Assembly: GCF_014201875.1 (NCBI RefSeq)
Contig: NZ_JACHFL010000007.1
Span: 62,001-126,000, forward strand
Reading direction: 5' to 3'
Length of the DNA: 64,000 bases
Source: Deinococcus humi
Lineage (GTDB): Bacteria; Deinococcota; Deinococci; Deinococcales; Deinococcaceae
Numbering within the stretch: the first letter of the stretch is position 1; every line of letters starts with the position of its first letter. Below the pieces are notes generated by a model that was not told the DNA's origin, did no database searches, and saw nothing but the letters and a program-made list of their open reading frames with translations. Below, one piece after another: positions 1-9,381 of this stretch. The position numbers and the translations under genes were made by a program.

Positions 1-2
1 GA

Positions 3-770
3 TCCACCCCGGAGGATCTGCAAGAGGCGCTGGAACTGATCCGGCAGCATGGTTACCTGGCCGTGCTGGGCAGCCGCGCCGCCGCCCCACTGGCCAGCCT
101 GGCCCAGGACCCCTCCACCCGCGCCCTGTTCCCGCTGCGCATTCAGACCCTGGGACCACTCCGCTTCACCCACGCCGGGCGCCAGGTGCAACTGGCCGAT
201 TTCCCGACCCGCAAGAGCGCGGCGCTGCTGGTTGCACTGGCCCTGGCCGAACACCCGCAGTCACGGGAAGTGCTGGCCGAACGGTTCTGGCCCGGTGCCA
301 AGAATCCGCTGGCCAGTCTGCAGACGGCGATCTACCATCTGCGTAGCACGTTCGGGGTTCCGCTGGTGGGCAGCGAACGCGGCCTGATGTCCCTGCTGTT
401 TCCGGTTCAGAGTGACCTTGCTGACCTGCGCCGGGCTCTACAAAGCGAAGATCTGACCGGCCTGGCGGCCCTGTTGCGTCCGCTCACCGCTCCGCTGACT
501 GTTCTCTCCGACCTGCCTGCTGAACTGACCGAGGAGCGGGCCTGGGCCGAACACCTCCTGCACGACGCCTTGCGGCTTCACGCTCAGGCGCAGCCGGCGG
601 CCGAGGTCCACCGCCGCGACGCGCTGCGCGCGCTGATCGCCACCGATCCACTGGCCACGGACAGCCGCGAGGACCTGATCCGCTGGCACGAACTGCACGG
701 CGAGGAGGAGCTGGCCGAGCAGGAACGCCGCCATCTGGCGGATGTCCTCAGGGCGCTGGGTGTGGACTGA
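3..770 (+). CDS. BTAD-domain transcriptional regulator, C-terminal part (5' end outside window)
   Basis: The reading frame is open from the left edge to a stop at 770, giving about 255 visible residues, so the gene begins before the window. After a short helical tail, the segment starting TLGPLRF (about residues 48-115) resembles the OmpR-like winged helix of SARP/BTAD regulators. The helical C-terminal half (about 135-250) resembles a BTAD bacterial transcriptional activation domain. Deinococcus-type MalT-like regulators often carry such a module after ATPase and TPR regions, so the missing N-terminus may hold those; that is inference. Its targets are unknown. A much larger BTAD protein is encoded at 37474-40542. 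Confidence 0.7.
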   Translation, partial: STPEDLQEALELIRQHGYLAVLGSRAAAPLASLAQDPSTRALFPLRIQTLGPLRFTHAGRQVQLADFPTRKSAALLVALALAEHPQSREVLAERFWPGAKNPLASLQTAIYHLRSTFGVPLVGSERGLMSLLFPVQSDLADLRRALQSEDLTGLAALLRPLTAPLTVLSDLPAELTEERAWAEHLLHDALRLHAQAQPAAEVHRRDALRALIATDPLATDSREDLIRWHELHGEEELAEQERRHLADVLRALGVD

Positions 771-1185
771 AAGCGAGTGTCCTGGTCCCCTCTCAAAGTG
801 CTCGAGGATGGCGAGAAACGATGGTCTTGCCTGACTGTGGAGCGGCCGGGGGGCGAAGGTGGTCAGGACCCACCTACTCAATGGCAGAACGCGTGTTTCT
901 AGGCGGTGAGAGACCTGTCTGAAGATGCCAGCCGCCCTGGATCGGGTGTCGGTGGCGGGCGGATAGGGCACGTCAGGTCAGGCTGTAGGACTGGGTTGAG
1001 GCAACACAACCTGGAGGGACCCCTCTTTCATTTTTGAAATCACTGCACCCTGGCAGCCCGCTCAGGCCGTTCACGCGGCATTCACATGCTCTTCCCCCGC
1101 GCTTCACGCACTCCGTCCTACCTTCTGTTTCAAGGAACGGGGCCGCGCCGGGTGGCCCGTCAACACGAACACAGGAGAAATGCCC
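771..1185. other. Intergenic region without recognisable gene
   Basis: About 415 bases separate the BTAD regulator from the SHOCT protein. I see no convincing gene here. Short frames on both strands lack recognisable motifs and mostly overlap the upstream coding region. The last part must hold the promoter of the SHOCT gene, but I could not assign one confidently. Confidence 0.5.
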
Positions 1186-1671
1186 ATGGACGTCATCATC
1201 AACAACCCCGCCCCGCAGACCCAGTACGCACCCATGGTTCAGGCCCCCGCCGGATACGGTCCGGGCTATGGTCCCGGTTACGGGTACCACACCCATGGTG
1301 GCCCCGGCTTCCTTCTACCGTTGCTGTTGATCGGTGGCCTGATCTTCTTGCGGGGGCGGGGCAAGCGCCGCCGCTGGGCCAGACGTCAGCACATGCAACG
1401 CCTGAACATGGCGGGCGGCGCCTCTACCACCCCCGAGAACGACTGGAATCTGCGCGAAGATCCACGTGAAGACATGCGCGAGATGTTCCGCCGGGGCCGC
1501 GAGAAGTTCTTCAGCGACGGTGCGTTGGCCATCGTCCGCGAGCGCTACGCCAGGGGCGAGATCAACGCCGAGGAATACGAGAACCTGCGCCGGACGCTAA
1601 GTGAGGAGGGCGAACACACAGGAGCAGACCTGAGCAGGCCCAACGCTGGGAACGATGAACTGAAGCTCTGA
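1186..1671 (+). CDS. SHOCT-domain small membrane protein
   Basis: This encodes a protein of about 161 aa. A Gly/Tyr/Pro-rich N-terminus containing GYGPGYGPGYGYHTHGG precedes one hydrophobic segment (FLLPLLLIGGLIFL, about residues 43-57) and a basic stretch. The C-terminus carries a SHOCT-like motif (short C-terminal domain, AIVRERYARGEINAEEYE, about residues 117-134), common in small membrane-anchored bacterial proteins of unknown role. Two in-frame ATGs lie at 1180 and 1186. The AGGAG at 1173-1177 is only 2 nt from the first but 8 nt from the second, so 1186 is preferred. It lies 94 bp upstream of a two-component system, which suggests but does not prove an envelope-related link. Confidence 0.75.
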   Translation: MDVIINNPAPQTQYAPMVQAPAGYGPGYGPGYGYHTHGGPGFLLPLLLIGGLIFLRGRGKRRRWARRQHMQRLNMAGGASTTPENDWNLREDPREDMREMFRRGREKFFSDGALAIVRERYARGEINAEEYENLRRTLSEEGEHTGADLSRPNAGNDELKL

Positions 1672-1765
1672 AGTCAGGTTTACAGGCGGCAGCGGGACAT
1701 CCTCTGTCGCCTCTTTCTCACCCTGACGTGCACAATAAGGCCCAGCCCCAAGGAGGCCCACGCGC

Positions 1766-2440
1766 ATGACCACCATCCTGATCGTGGAAGACGAGGCCCG
1801 GCTGGGCGATATTCTGGAGGAATACCTGCGCCGTGAGGGCTACGCCACCGAACGCGCCATGACTGGTCTGCGGGCACTGGAACTGTGGCGTGCGGCCCGT
1901 CCGTCCCTGATGCTGCTGGACCTGATGCTCCCGGGCATGGACGGCCTGGAAGTGGCGCGCCGCGTGCGTGCCGAATCCCCCCTGCCGATCATCATGCTGA
2001 CCGCCCGCGACGAGGAGGTGGACCGGCTGGTGGGGCTGGGCATCGGCGCCGACGACTATGTGGTCAAGCCGTACAGTCCACGTGAAGTGGTGGCCCGCGT
2101 GAAAGCTGTTTTGCGCCGTTCGGGGGGAGAGGTGAATGTGCCGACGCTGCAGCGCGCTGGGCCACTGAGCGTCGATACGGCCGCCTTCGAGGTTCGGCTG
2201 GACGGTCGGGCGCTGGATGTGACGGTGGCCGAAGTTCGCCTGCTGTCCGCGCTGGCCCGCGCGCCCGGCGTGGTGAGAACGCGCGCCGAACTGCTGTCCG
2301 CGCTGGGCGGCCTGGAGCGCGGCACCGATGAGCGCGGGGTAGACGCCCACGTCAAGAATCTGCGCCGCAAGCTGGGCGAACACGCCGATTTGCTGGAGAC
2401 CGTACGTGGTGTCGGTTACCGTCTGCGCCCGGACTCATGA
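1766..2440 (+). CDS. OmpR/PhoB-type response regulator
   Basis: The 224-aa protein is a cytoplasmic DNA-binding response regulator. The receiver domain (about 1-115) shows the acidic pair in VEDE (residues 7-10), the phosphoacceptor Asp52 in LLDLMLPGMDG, the conserved Thr in MLTARDE and the Lys in VVKPYSP. The C-terminal winged helix (about 130-222) ends with VRGVGYRL, typical of OmpR/PhoB. AAGGAGG lies about 9 nt before the ATG. The stop overlaps the start of the following sensor kinase (ATGA), so the two are translationally coupled partners. The regulon is unknown. Confidence 0.93.
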   Translation: MTTILIVEDEARLGDILEEYLRREGYATERAMTGLRALELWRAARPSLMLLDLMLPGMDGLEVARRVRAESPLPIIMLTARDEEVDRLVGLGIGADDYVVKPYSPREVVARVKAVLRRSGGEVNVPTLQRAGPLSVDTAAFEVRLDGRALDVTVAEVRLLSALARAPGVVRTRAELLSALGGLERGTDERGVDAHVKNLRRKLGEHADLLETVRGVGYRLRPDS

Positions 2441-3711
2441 AACAACGCGGGATAACACAGCGCGGGGCAAGGCGGCCTGAATCTGGACAACGGTTCAGGG
2501 CTCGTCCATCTCCGCGCTCCAAATACATGGATCGCCAACGACGGCGCAGTGGCCTGCGCGCCCGCCTGACCCGTATGTTCGCGCTGGTGGCCGTGTTGGC
2601 GGTGCTGGTCACGACGTTCGGCACGGTCAATTCAGCCTTCCGAGTGATCCGACAGCTCAATCCTGAGCTAAATTTTGGCCCGCTAAGGGACGGAGGCTGG
2701 AATGTGGACGCTTCGGTCCTCAGCCCGCAGCAACAGCTGGCGCGCGACGCCGGACGGCAGATCATCGGCAGCGCGGTTCGTTCGGCGCTGCTCAGCGCGC
2801 TCCTGGCAGTCATTGTGGCTGGGCTGGTGACGCGGCAGCTCACGCGCCCGCTCTCACGGCTGGTGGACGGCGCAGGCCGCCTGCAGGCGGGTCAGCGTGA
2901 CGTGCAGTTGCCCCTGCCCCCCCGCCGTGACGAGCTGCGCGACCTGACCGGGGCATTCAACGAATTGACCACGGCCCTGGCCCGGCAGGAGGCCTGGCGG
3001 CGCGGGCTGATGGCCGACATCGCCCACGATCTGCGGACGCCACTGGCCGTGCTTCGTTCTGAGATCGAGGCCATGCAAGACGGCGTGCAGCCTACCGACG
3101 GGGCGGCCCTGGCCCGGCTGCACGGGGAAGTGCTGCTGCTGGCCCGCCTCGTCACCGATCTCCGGGTGCTGTCGCTGGCCGAGAGCGGCGCGATCAGCCT
3201 CTCGCCCACAGGGCTCAACGGAGCAGAGGTGCTGCGTTCGCTTGCCGATGCGTACACCCTGCGCGCGGCAGAGGTGAACGTGACCCTCAGCGTAAACGCC
3301 CCGCACTCCGTTCCGTTGACGGCTGACCCGGACCGGCTACGGCAGACGTTGCAGAATATTCTGGACAACGCTCTGCGCTACGCCGCACCCGGACTGGTGG
3401 AACTGTCCGCCCACACGGACGCGACAGGAGCGGTCCTCACCATCCGGGATCATGGCCCCGGCTTTCAGAGTGATGACCTGTCGCGCGCCTTCGAGCGCTT
3501 CTACCGCGCCGACGCCAGCCGCACCCGCGATCCAAGCGGACGCGCCAGCAGCGGTCTGGGGCTGGCGATTGCCCGCGCACTGACCGAGGCGCAGGGCGGC
3601 GTGATCAAGGCCCGCAACCATCCGGCAGGCGGCGCAGAGTTCACGCTCATCTTTGCTTCCCCTAGTCGTGACCTGCCCACCGCCGCTCACGTGCCAGTCG
3701 GTGGGCTTTAA
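2437..3711 (+). CDS. Membrane sensor histidine kinase (HAMP, HisKA, HATPase)
   Basis: This 424-aa inner-membrane kinase is the likely partner of the preceding OmpR-type regulator, with which it overlaps by 4 bp. A transmembrane helix (MFALVAVLAVLVTTF, about residues 47-61), a short periplasmic loop and a second helix (LLSALLAVIVAGLV) lead into a HAMP segment. The H-box reads IAHDLRTPLAV. The ATPase domain shows the N-box ILDNALRY, the G1 box RDHGPG and the G2 region GLGLAIARAL. The small periplasmic loop suggests it senses the membrane or a partner rather than a bulky ligand. A start at 2527 (MDRQRRR) is also possible because neither candidate has a clear Shine-Dalgarno. Confidence 0.92.
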   Translation: MKQRGITQRGARRPESGQRFRARPSPRSKYMDRQRRRSGLRARLTRMFALVAVLAVLVTTFGTVNSAFRVIRQLNPELNFGPLRDGGWNVDASVLSPQQQLARDAGRQIIGSAVRSALLSALLAVIVAGLVTRQLTRPLSRLVDGAGRLQAGQRDVQLPLPPRRDELRDLTGAFNELTTALARQEAWRRGLMADIAHDLRTPLAVLRSEIEAMQDGVQPTDGAALARLHGEVLLLARLVTDLRVLSLAESGAISLSPTGLNGAEVLRSLADAYTLRAAEVNVTLSVNAPHSVPLTADPDRLRQTLQNILDNALRYAAPGLVELSAHTDATGAVLTIRDHGPGFQSDDLSRAFERFYRADASRTRDPSGRASSGLGLAIARALTEAQGGVIKARNHPAGGAEFTLIFASPSRDLPTAAHVPVGGL

Positions 3712-3713
3712 TT
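3675..3713 (+). terminator. Intrinsic terminator overlapping the kinase stop codon
   Basis: GCCCACCG (3675-3682) and CGGTGGGC (3699-3706) form a perfect 8-bp stem followed by TTTAATT. The right arm and T-tract include the last codons and the TAA of the histidine kinase gene, so the terminator is embedded in the coding end. It probably ends the two-component operon. Confidence 0.6.
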
Positions 3714-4057
3714 CTCCAGAGGCCCGTGAGGATGGGTCAGGTTCCTTGTGAGACATAGAGCTCAGAACTGACCGTAAGTCGATCGGCAGCGTCTCAACGA
3801 ATCGTTTTTTCAGGTGGGCAGAATTGCTGATTCAAGCGTGACGGTCAAGCTTCAAGCGTGCAAACTGGGCAATGTCCACCTTCGCTTTTCCCCTTCATGC
3901 TTGCAGGTTTTACGCCTCCTAAGGGTTAAGACGAAATCCCTGCGAACGTAGCGTCGGGGCTGGTCGACGGCTGAACCCGCTCAACAGGAGGCAAAGGCAG
4001 CCAGCGCTGGCGCGATGCCTTCAAATTCTTTTCCTGGAGCGGCGATTGGGAGGTAGA
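3714..4057. other. Intergenic region with a short direct repeat
   Basis: About 344 bases without a gene. The only repeat noticed is TTCAAGCGTG at 3831-3840 and 3851-3860, exactly 20 bp apart on the same strand. It could be a paired activator site for the downstream kinase gene, but nothing identifies the binder. Confidence 0.4.
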
Positions 4058-6247
4058 ATGCGAATTATCGCCCTCCCTACGGATGCCCTCAACGCCACGC
4101 CCCTCAATGCCTCGCTCGGCTGCATCCTTTCGATGAACAAGGAGGGGCAGGTCATTGAGTGGAGCATCACGGCTGAACAGACCTTCGGATACACCAGCGC
4201 CGAGGCGCTGGGGCAATCAGTCAGCGATCTGATCCTTCCCACAGCCTATCGTGCAGGATTGGACCAGTACCTGAAGACTGGCAAAGCGTTTACCCTCAAC
4301 CAGCGCCTTCGCGTGGAAGCCCAGCGCCGCTCCGGCGAGGTCTTTCCCTGCGAACTTACCATCCATCCGGTGCTTGTGAAGGACGGCGGCCCCTCCTTCA
4401 CAGCTTATCTGCGCGATCTCACTGAGCAGGTACGCGCCCAGGTCCGGCAGGACGCGCTTTGTGCGGTTGCGCGCAATCTGGGACAGGCAGCGACACCCGC
4501 GCAGGTTGTGGAGATGATTCTCCGGGAAGTCATGCCAAGCACCGACGCCACTCGTGGCTCCGTGGGTATCCTTACGCCAGAGGGCGATCACCTGCGCCTG
4601 CTGGGCGAATTGAAATACGACGCGACCGTCAAAGCAGCGCTGGACAAGTTTCCATTGACGCTGGATATTCCTGGCAGTCACGTGGTTCGAACGGGCCAGC
4701 CTGTCTTCGGGGGACGCGCCGTGCTGGAAGCACGATTCTCGGCGCTCTCCAGGGTCGGTCCAAGCCAGCTTGCCGCAGCAGCGGTCCTGCCGCTGAGCGT
4801 GCAGGGCACGACGTTCGGGTATCTGGCCCTGGTGTACGACACCCCACAGGCCTTTGGAGACGCGGAGCGGCACTTTCTGACCGCAATGTCGGAACAGTGC
4901 GCGCTGGCCCTGCACCGCGCGCACCTGCTGGAGGGTGAAAGTCATGCCCGGGAGCGGCTGGCGTTCCTGGCGAAAGCGGGCGAGGCGCTGGCTTCCTCAC
5001 TGGATCTGGAAGCCACCCTGGCCCGTCTCGCAGAACTGGCGGTTCCCCACATCGCCGACTGGTGCGCCGTCTACCTGCCCGAAGGTCCGTATCTCCACCC
5101 CCATGGCCTCGCCCATACGAACCCAGAGAAGGTGAGGGTGCTGCGTGAATATGTCAATGAGACGCCGGTCCGAATCGACTCTGCTGGGGGAACAGCCGAG
5201 ATCTACCGCAGCGGCGCGTTCCTGTATTTTCCTGGCATTACCCCTGAAATGATCAATGCGCTGGAGGTCAGCGCGGAACAGAAGGCGCGGGTGCATGAGC
5301 TGGGACTGCGGTCGTACATGGGCGTGCCGATGCTGGCGCACGGTCAGACGGTAGGGGTCATGTCCTTTGCTTTGGCGGAAACAGATCGGAGCTTCACGCC
5401 TGAGGACCTCAATCTCGCACTGGAACTTGGGCGCCGGGCTGGCCTGGCCCTGGCCCATGCCAGACTCCACCAGCAGTTGCGCGAAAGCCACGCCACGCTG
5501 GAAGAGCGGGTGGAGGAACGGACCCGTGAATTGGAGGAGCAGAGGCGTGCACTGGAACGCAGCAATGTGGAACTGGAGCGCTTCGCGTATGTGGCGTCCC
5601 ATGACCTGCAGGAACCGTTACGCACCATCGCAAGTTTCGCAGAGCTGATTGAACAGCGTTACGCAGGCAGCCTAGATGAACGGGGGCTCAGATACCTGAG
5701 TCTTGTGATTCAGGGTGCCAGGCGCATGAAGGTGCTGATCAACGATCTGCTGGTCTTCTCACGGCTGAACGCGGTCAAGGACCCGCTGTCTCCGGTGCTG
5801 CTGGACGCGGCGTTGGGCGAAGCGCTGGACGCTCTCCACACCGCCATTGCGGAAAGCGGGGCCAGAATCACCTCGCAGGACCTGCCAGACGTCCTCGGTG
5901 TCCACAGCGAGCTGATTCAGGTGTTTCAGAACCTGATTGGCAATGCCCTCAAATTCCGCCGGGCGGACGTGAGGCCAGAGATCAGGATTGAGGCGCAGCG
6001 TGACGGAGAGGGGTGGAGGGTCCAGGTGCAGGACAATGGCATCGGATTCGATCCTCAGTACGCAGAACAGATCTTCCAGATCTTTCAGCGCCTGCATAGA
6101 AGGGACCAGTACGAAGGCACCGGTATGGGCCTCGCCGTCGTCCAGAAGATTCTGGAGCATCATGGAGGGCGCGTCTGGGCGCAATCTGAACCCGGTGTGG
6201 GCAGTACCTTCTCTTTTACTCTGATGGATGCGGCCAGGGACGGGTGA
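4058..6247 (+). CDS. Orphan PAS-GAF-GAF phytochrome-type histidine kinase
   Basis: The 729-aa soluble kinase starts at the ATG at 4058, preceded by GGGAGG at 4048-4053. Domains in order are PAS (about 10-125, with the signature RDLTEQ at its end), GAF (about 145-285), a second GAF (about 295-470), a coiled coil rich in Glu/Arg, HisKA with ASHDLQEPLRTI, and HATPase with NLIGNALKF, DNGIGFD and GTGMGLAVVQKI. The ASHDLQEPLR H-box is the kind seen in bacteriophytochrome-like kinases. I saw no obvious bilin-binding Cys context, so it may sense a small molecule or redox state. No response regulator is adjacent, making it an orphan. Related kinases lie at 21211-23730 and 58234-59742. Confidence 0.88.
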   Translation: MRIIALPTDALNATPLNASLGCILSMNKEGQVIEWSITAEQTFGYTSAEALGQSVSDLILPTAYRAGLDQYLKTGKAFTLNQRLRVEAQRRSGEVFPCELTIHPVLVKDGGPSFTAYLRDLTEQVRAQVRQDALCAVARNLGQAATPAQVVEMILREVMPSTDATRGSVGILTPEGDHLRLLGELKYDATVKAALDKFPLTLDIPGSHVVRTGQPVFGGRAVLEARFSALSRVGPSQLAAAAVLPLSVQGTTFGYLALVYDTPQAFGDAERHFLTAMSEQCALALHRAHLLEGESHARERLAFLAKAGEALASSLDLEATLARLAELAVPHIADWCAVYLPEGPYLHPHGLAHTNPEKVRVLREYVNETPVRIDSAGGTAEIYRSGAFLYFPGITPEMINALEVSAEQKARVHELGLRSYMGVPMLAHGQTVGVMSFALAETDRSFTPEDLNLALELGRRAGLALAHARLHQQLRESHATLEERVEERTRELEEQRRALERSNVELERFAYVASHDLQEPLRTIASFAELIEQRYAGSLDERGLRYLSLVIQGARRMKVLINDLLVFSRLNAVKDPLSPVLLDAALGEALDALHTAIAESGARITSQDLPDVLGVHSELIQVFQNLIGNALKFRRADVRPEIRIEAQRDGEGWRVQVQDNGIGFDPQYAEQIFQIFQRLHRRDQYEGTGMGLAVVQKILEHHGGRVWAQSEPGVGSTFSFTLMDAARDG

Positions 6248-6298
6248 GTCGAGCCTCAAGCATGGAGCCTGGCCGAAGGAGTCCAGCCGAAAAACCTG

Positions 6299-6660
6299 TC
6301 AGAGAATCGATACCGGGGTTGGCCGAATTGAGAGCGTAGACGCCAATCCGTCATCTGGATCAGCGCAAGATTTCTCGCCGGTTTCGCAGAGACAGAGGCA
6401 ATCACGCGTCTCGCGAACGGACAGAGCGAGTTCCATGCGGAGCCTATCCGTCAGGCTGAATTGGGGGCGCAGAAGAGCCTCAACGATAGCGGTGATGGTG
6501 CTTTGGCCCCTGCAGCGTGGGGCAAACGTCTTGATGATTCCAGGGACTTCAACTTCATCGGTGGGGCACTCGCGCAAGCAAGTCGCCTCCACCACGCGCA
6601 GCCCGCCGAATGAGGTGCCCGCGCAACAGACTGGAGCATCACCGCCAGCTCTATTGAAAC
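6299..6660 (-). pseudogene. Possible degraded AhpD-like / carboxymuconolactone decarboxylase fragment
   Basis: A minus-strand frame of about 98 codons contains VPGIIKTF, followed about 22 residues later by LLRPQFSLTDRLRMELALSV. This resembles the VPNIFRAL ... LSxRxREMIAL pattern of AhpD-like or peroxidase-related enzymes. The usual CxxC...H active site is not intact; the local sequence reads RDCLCLCE. The frame has no convincing start, and it sits next to another broken enzyme gene. The match is weak and rests on pattern only, so the segment could also be non-coding. Confidence 0.27.
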
Positions 6661-6668
6661 GAGCATCC

Positions 6669-7000
6669 GTGAAGCTGACTGGCTACCGCATACTGGGCTG
6701 GTCTGACCTGATCATCAGCCCCCTGGCTGCCGGATTCCAGACCGGTAAAGATCAGCGCCAGGCCGAGGGAGGCGGAGAGGAGGGCAGGCTCGACGGCTCC
6801 AATCCATTTGGCGACGGCGAATTCACGGGGCAGAGCTGGGCTGGACTGGATCGGCCGCTGGCGCAAGTGGCCTGGGCATCACCGTACCGATGATCGGCGC
6901 CAGACAGGTGACGGACCTCGGGACAATGTCGCCTCGCTGGACGTGGAACTGACGCCGCAGCACCTTGAGTGCCTGGACAGGGCCAGAGTCCTCAGCGCCT
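6669..7000 (+). pseudogene. Aldo/keto reductase pseudogene (internally deleted, frameshifted)
   Basis: Pieces of an aldo/keto reductase appear in three reading frames. Frame one, from GTG 6669, reads YRILGWSDLIISPLAAG, the family N-terminus, and later NPFGDGEFTG and LAQVAWA. A second frame near 6875 gives GITVPMIGARQVTDL, the NADP-binding C-terminal motif. A third near 6910 gives DNVASLDVELTPQHLECLD, the last helix region. Only about 110 codons remain of a family usually near 310-340 aa, so most of the barrel is deleted and at least two frameshifts follow. It cannot encode an active enzyme. Confidence 0.7.
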
Positions 7001-7232
7001 CCACTCTGGCGTCCAGCCGGCGTCGGAGTCAGAAAAATGATTCCCAATTGTGCGGACGTCAGGGGATAACCGAACGGATCCTGACTAAGACAGACAGAAC
7101 TATCAAACCGTGAGTCGATGCGCCCCATGACTTTGAAACAGTTGCCCAGAGCGGCGCAAGTGTGGTTCGCCACGAGTTGGGGCGGAGCAACACCCGCTCC
7201 CCCCCAGAAAGCCGCCGACTTCCCTACGACGT

Positions 7233-9170
7233 TCAGGGGGTCGGGAAGTTGACGATGTACACTGGCACGCCAACTTTGGAGGTGTCTGCAGGGCCACCCA
7301 GGCCATTCACGACGTGATCAATGGTACCGGCACTCAAGTTCACTGTCAGGAGATGGTGCAACTCGACGCCCGGCGTGTTGGGTGATTCAAAGCCGTTGGT
7401 GGTGCGGATCGACGGATTGTTCTGATTGAAGACGTAGGCGCCGCCACCGTATAGGTGATGCGTCTTCACGCTGTCGGCAATCTTGTAAGCAGCCCAGCCA
7501 AGGGAGTTCCCGCCGTTGCCGGCGTTCCACGCCTCCTGGGTGGGCGGATCATAGGGCAGCTCGTTCTGGAAGAAGATCGTCGTGCCACCCTCACCGTTCC
7601 AGACAACGTTGTTCTTCTGGAAGTGTTCGACGAACAGGCCGGTGGCAGTCACATTGTTGCCATTCACGACGACACCGTTGTTGCCGATTACTTTTTTCCA
7701 GCGCTCGGTGTCGGGCAGGCTGGTGCCGCCGGGGCCTTCGATCCCGTGGTCCGCGCGCCAGACCCAGATGTGGTCGATCAGGACGTTGTCGCTGTTGATT
7801 TCCAGGGCCACATCCACCTTGCCGACCTGTGCACCGCCCACGCGGAAGAACACGTCTGACAGCGTCGTCGGATTGGCTACGCTGGCACGAACCTGCGAGC
7901 CATTGTTGCCGTTTTTGGTGCCCACCTGCAGCAGGGCCTGCGACATTGTCGGTCCGGCCTCGAGCGTGACCCCAGCAATCACGACTCCCGGCACGTCGGC
8001 GACCTTCATCGGCGTTACTCCGTTCGCGGCGGTCAGCGTGGCGTAACCCAGGCCAAGCACGACCGTTTCGGCACGCTTGACGCTGATGGTCCGGTCTACG
8101 CTGTAGACGCCGGGGGTCAGAATCAGATGCCTGCCACGGGCAAGCTGGTTGTTGATCTCCTGCATGGAGTCGCCTGGTCTTGCCACGAAGAAGTCGGTGA
8201 GCGGGATGGTGCGTCCGGGCGTCAGACCACTTTCCCAGGTCGTTCCGCGGCTCCCACGCCGCACCGACGGTACGCGGACATTCCACTTGCCCGAGCCGTC
8301 GACGAAGAGGTACGGTTTCTCGCGGCTGACGGGCGTCTGGTCGAGTACGGTATAGGCATTGGGCGCCGGGAAGGTTTCCGCCGGGGCATTCTTGACGCCC
8401 GAGAAGACGGCGCTCCACACCGCGTTGGACCACGAGACGATATTGCTGTCGCGCACGTAGAACTGTTGTTGCGAGCCATTGACGAGCGCGTCCGCGCCGC
8501 TGTGCCTGGAGTCGGCCATGAAGCCGCCGCTGGCATATTGCGGCCCGTCTGAGCAGTAATCCATGAAGGACATGCCGCCGACAACGTTGACCCGGCGCAG
8601 CGGAGCGGCCTGCGACACGGCCCAGAACTCGGTGTCGGTGCACCAGCTCGGTCGTGGCTTCGCCTCGCCCAGCACGTCAGTCATGCCGCCCTTGGCGAAA
8701 ATGGTCAGGTTGGACATGGACCGCCAGAAGTTCGTGAGCGCAATGCAGTTGCCGTTCTCGTTGTCGGCGAGACAGCGGTTGTAGACATTGATCGTGCCAT
8801 TGATCTTCACGTCCGTCGGGGAGGCGCCGAGGCCGGCAATCTCAGTGTAGTAGCCCACCTGAACGTTCAGTGGCTTTTGTGGTGTGCCGTAGGTGCCCGG
8901 CATAAAATAAACCGCGTCGCGTCGCGGTCCGAACTCGTTGGAGAACTGTGCCAGTGTGATGGCGTCGAACTTTGCCTTGATCTCCTCGACTGACATGCTG
9001 GGAGTAAAGATCGTGACGTTGGCACCCAGGGAGCCCCCGACCGGGAGCGCGGCAGCATCCAGATCCTTTCCACCACCTTGAAGTGCGTTCGTCGGTCCTG
9101 CCGATTGCTGACCGCAGGCGCTCAGCAATAATGTCAGTCCGACCGTGAGGGCGTAGCTCTTCTTGGACAT
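7233..9170 (-). CDS. Secreted beta-helix lipoprotein, GH55/pectate-lyase-like
   Basis: This encodes a 645-aa exported lipoprotein. The signal peptide ends in the lipobox LLLSACG (Cys19). Two pectate-lyase-3-like segments follow. The first (about 50-110) has FGPRRDAVYFMPGTYG; the second begins near SMQEINNQLARGRHLILTPG (about 335-355). This two-repeat layout with VYFMPGTY and LILTPGVYSV strands resembles right-handed beta-helix polysaccharide-active proteins of the GH55 laminarinase type; the substrate is inferred only. GGAGG lies 5 nt before the ATG. A TATAAT promoter at 9395-9423 and a dyad overlapping it lie between this gene and the divergent LacI regulator, which suggests sugar-dependent repression. 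Confidence 0.72.
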   Translation of the reverse strand: MSKKSYALTVGLTLLLSACGQQSAGPTNALQGGGKDLDAAALPVGGSLGANVTIFTPSMSVEEIKAKFDAITLAQFSNEFGPRRDAVYFMPGTYGTPQKPLNVQVGYYTEIAGLGASPTDVKINGTINVYNRCLADNENGNCIALTNFWRSMSNLTIFAKGGMTDVLGEAKPRPSWCTDTEFWAVSQAAPLRRVNVVGGMSFMDYCSDGPQYASGGFMADSRHSGADALVNGSQQQFYVRDSNIVSWSNAVWSAVFSGVKNAPAETFPAPNAYTVLDQTPVSREKPYLFVDGSGKWNVRVPSVRRGSRGTTWESGLTPGRTIPLTDFFVARPGDSMQEINNQLARGRHLILTPGVYSVDRTISVKRAETVVLGLGYATLTAANGVTPMKVADVPGVVIAGVTLEAGPTMSQALLQVGTKNGNNGSQVRASVANPTTLSDVFFRVGGAQVGKVDVALEINSDNVLIDHIWVWRADHGIEGPGGTSLPDTERWKKVIGNNGVVVNGNNVTATGLFVEHFQKNNVVWNGEGGTTIFFQNELPYDPPTQEAWNAGNGGNSLGWAAYKIADSVKTHHLYGGGAYVFNQNNPSIRTTNGFESPNTPGVELHHLLTVNLSAGTIDHVVNGLGGPADTSKVGVPVYIVNFPTP

Positions 9171-9381
9171 ATCAACCTCCAGGGAAGTGAAGAAGTCTGG
9201 TCAGCTCAGGCAGCACAGGAGCCCTCAGCGGAAGCAAATGGAATCCACAGGGCTCACGGAGCAAAGCGCACCGTGGCAGAACATGTGAACATCAGTCGGA
9301 AAAGCGCAAAAGCCTGAAATAGGCGGAACAGCCACATCAGGCCCCACAGCAATAGGATCCGAAACGGGCGTGTCTCGTTTG

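Noticed and set aside
438..971. Minus-strand frame of 177 codons
   Set aside because: Mostly antisense to the BTAD regulator, no recognisable domain and no ribosome site.
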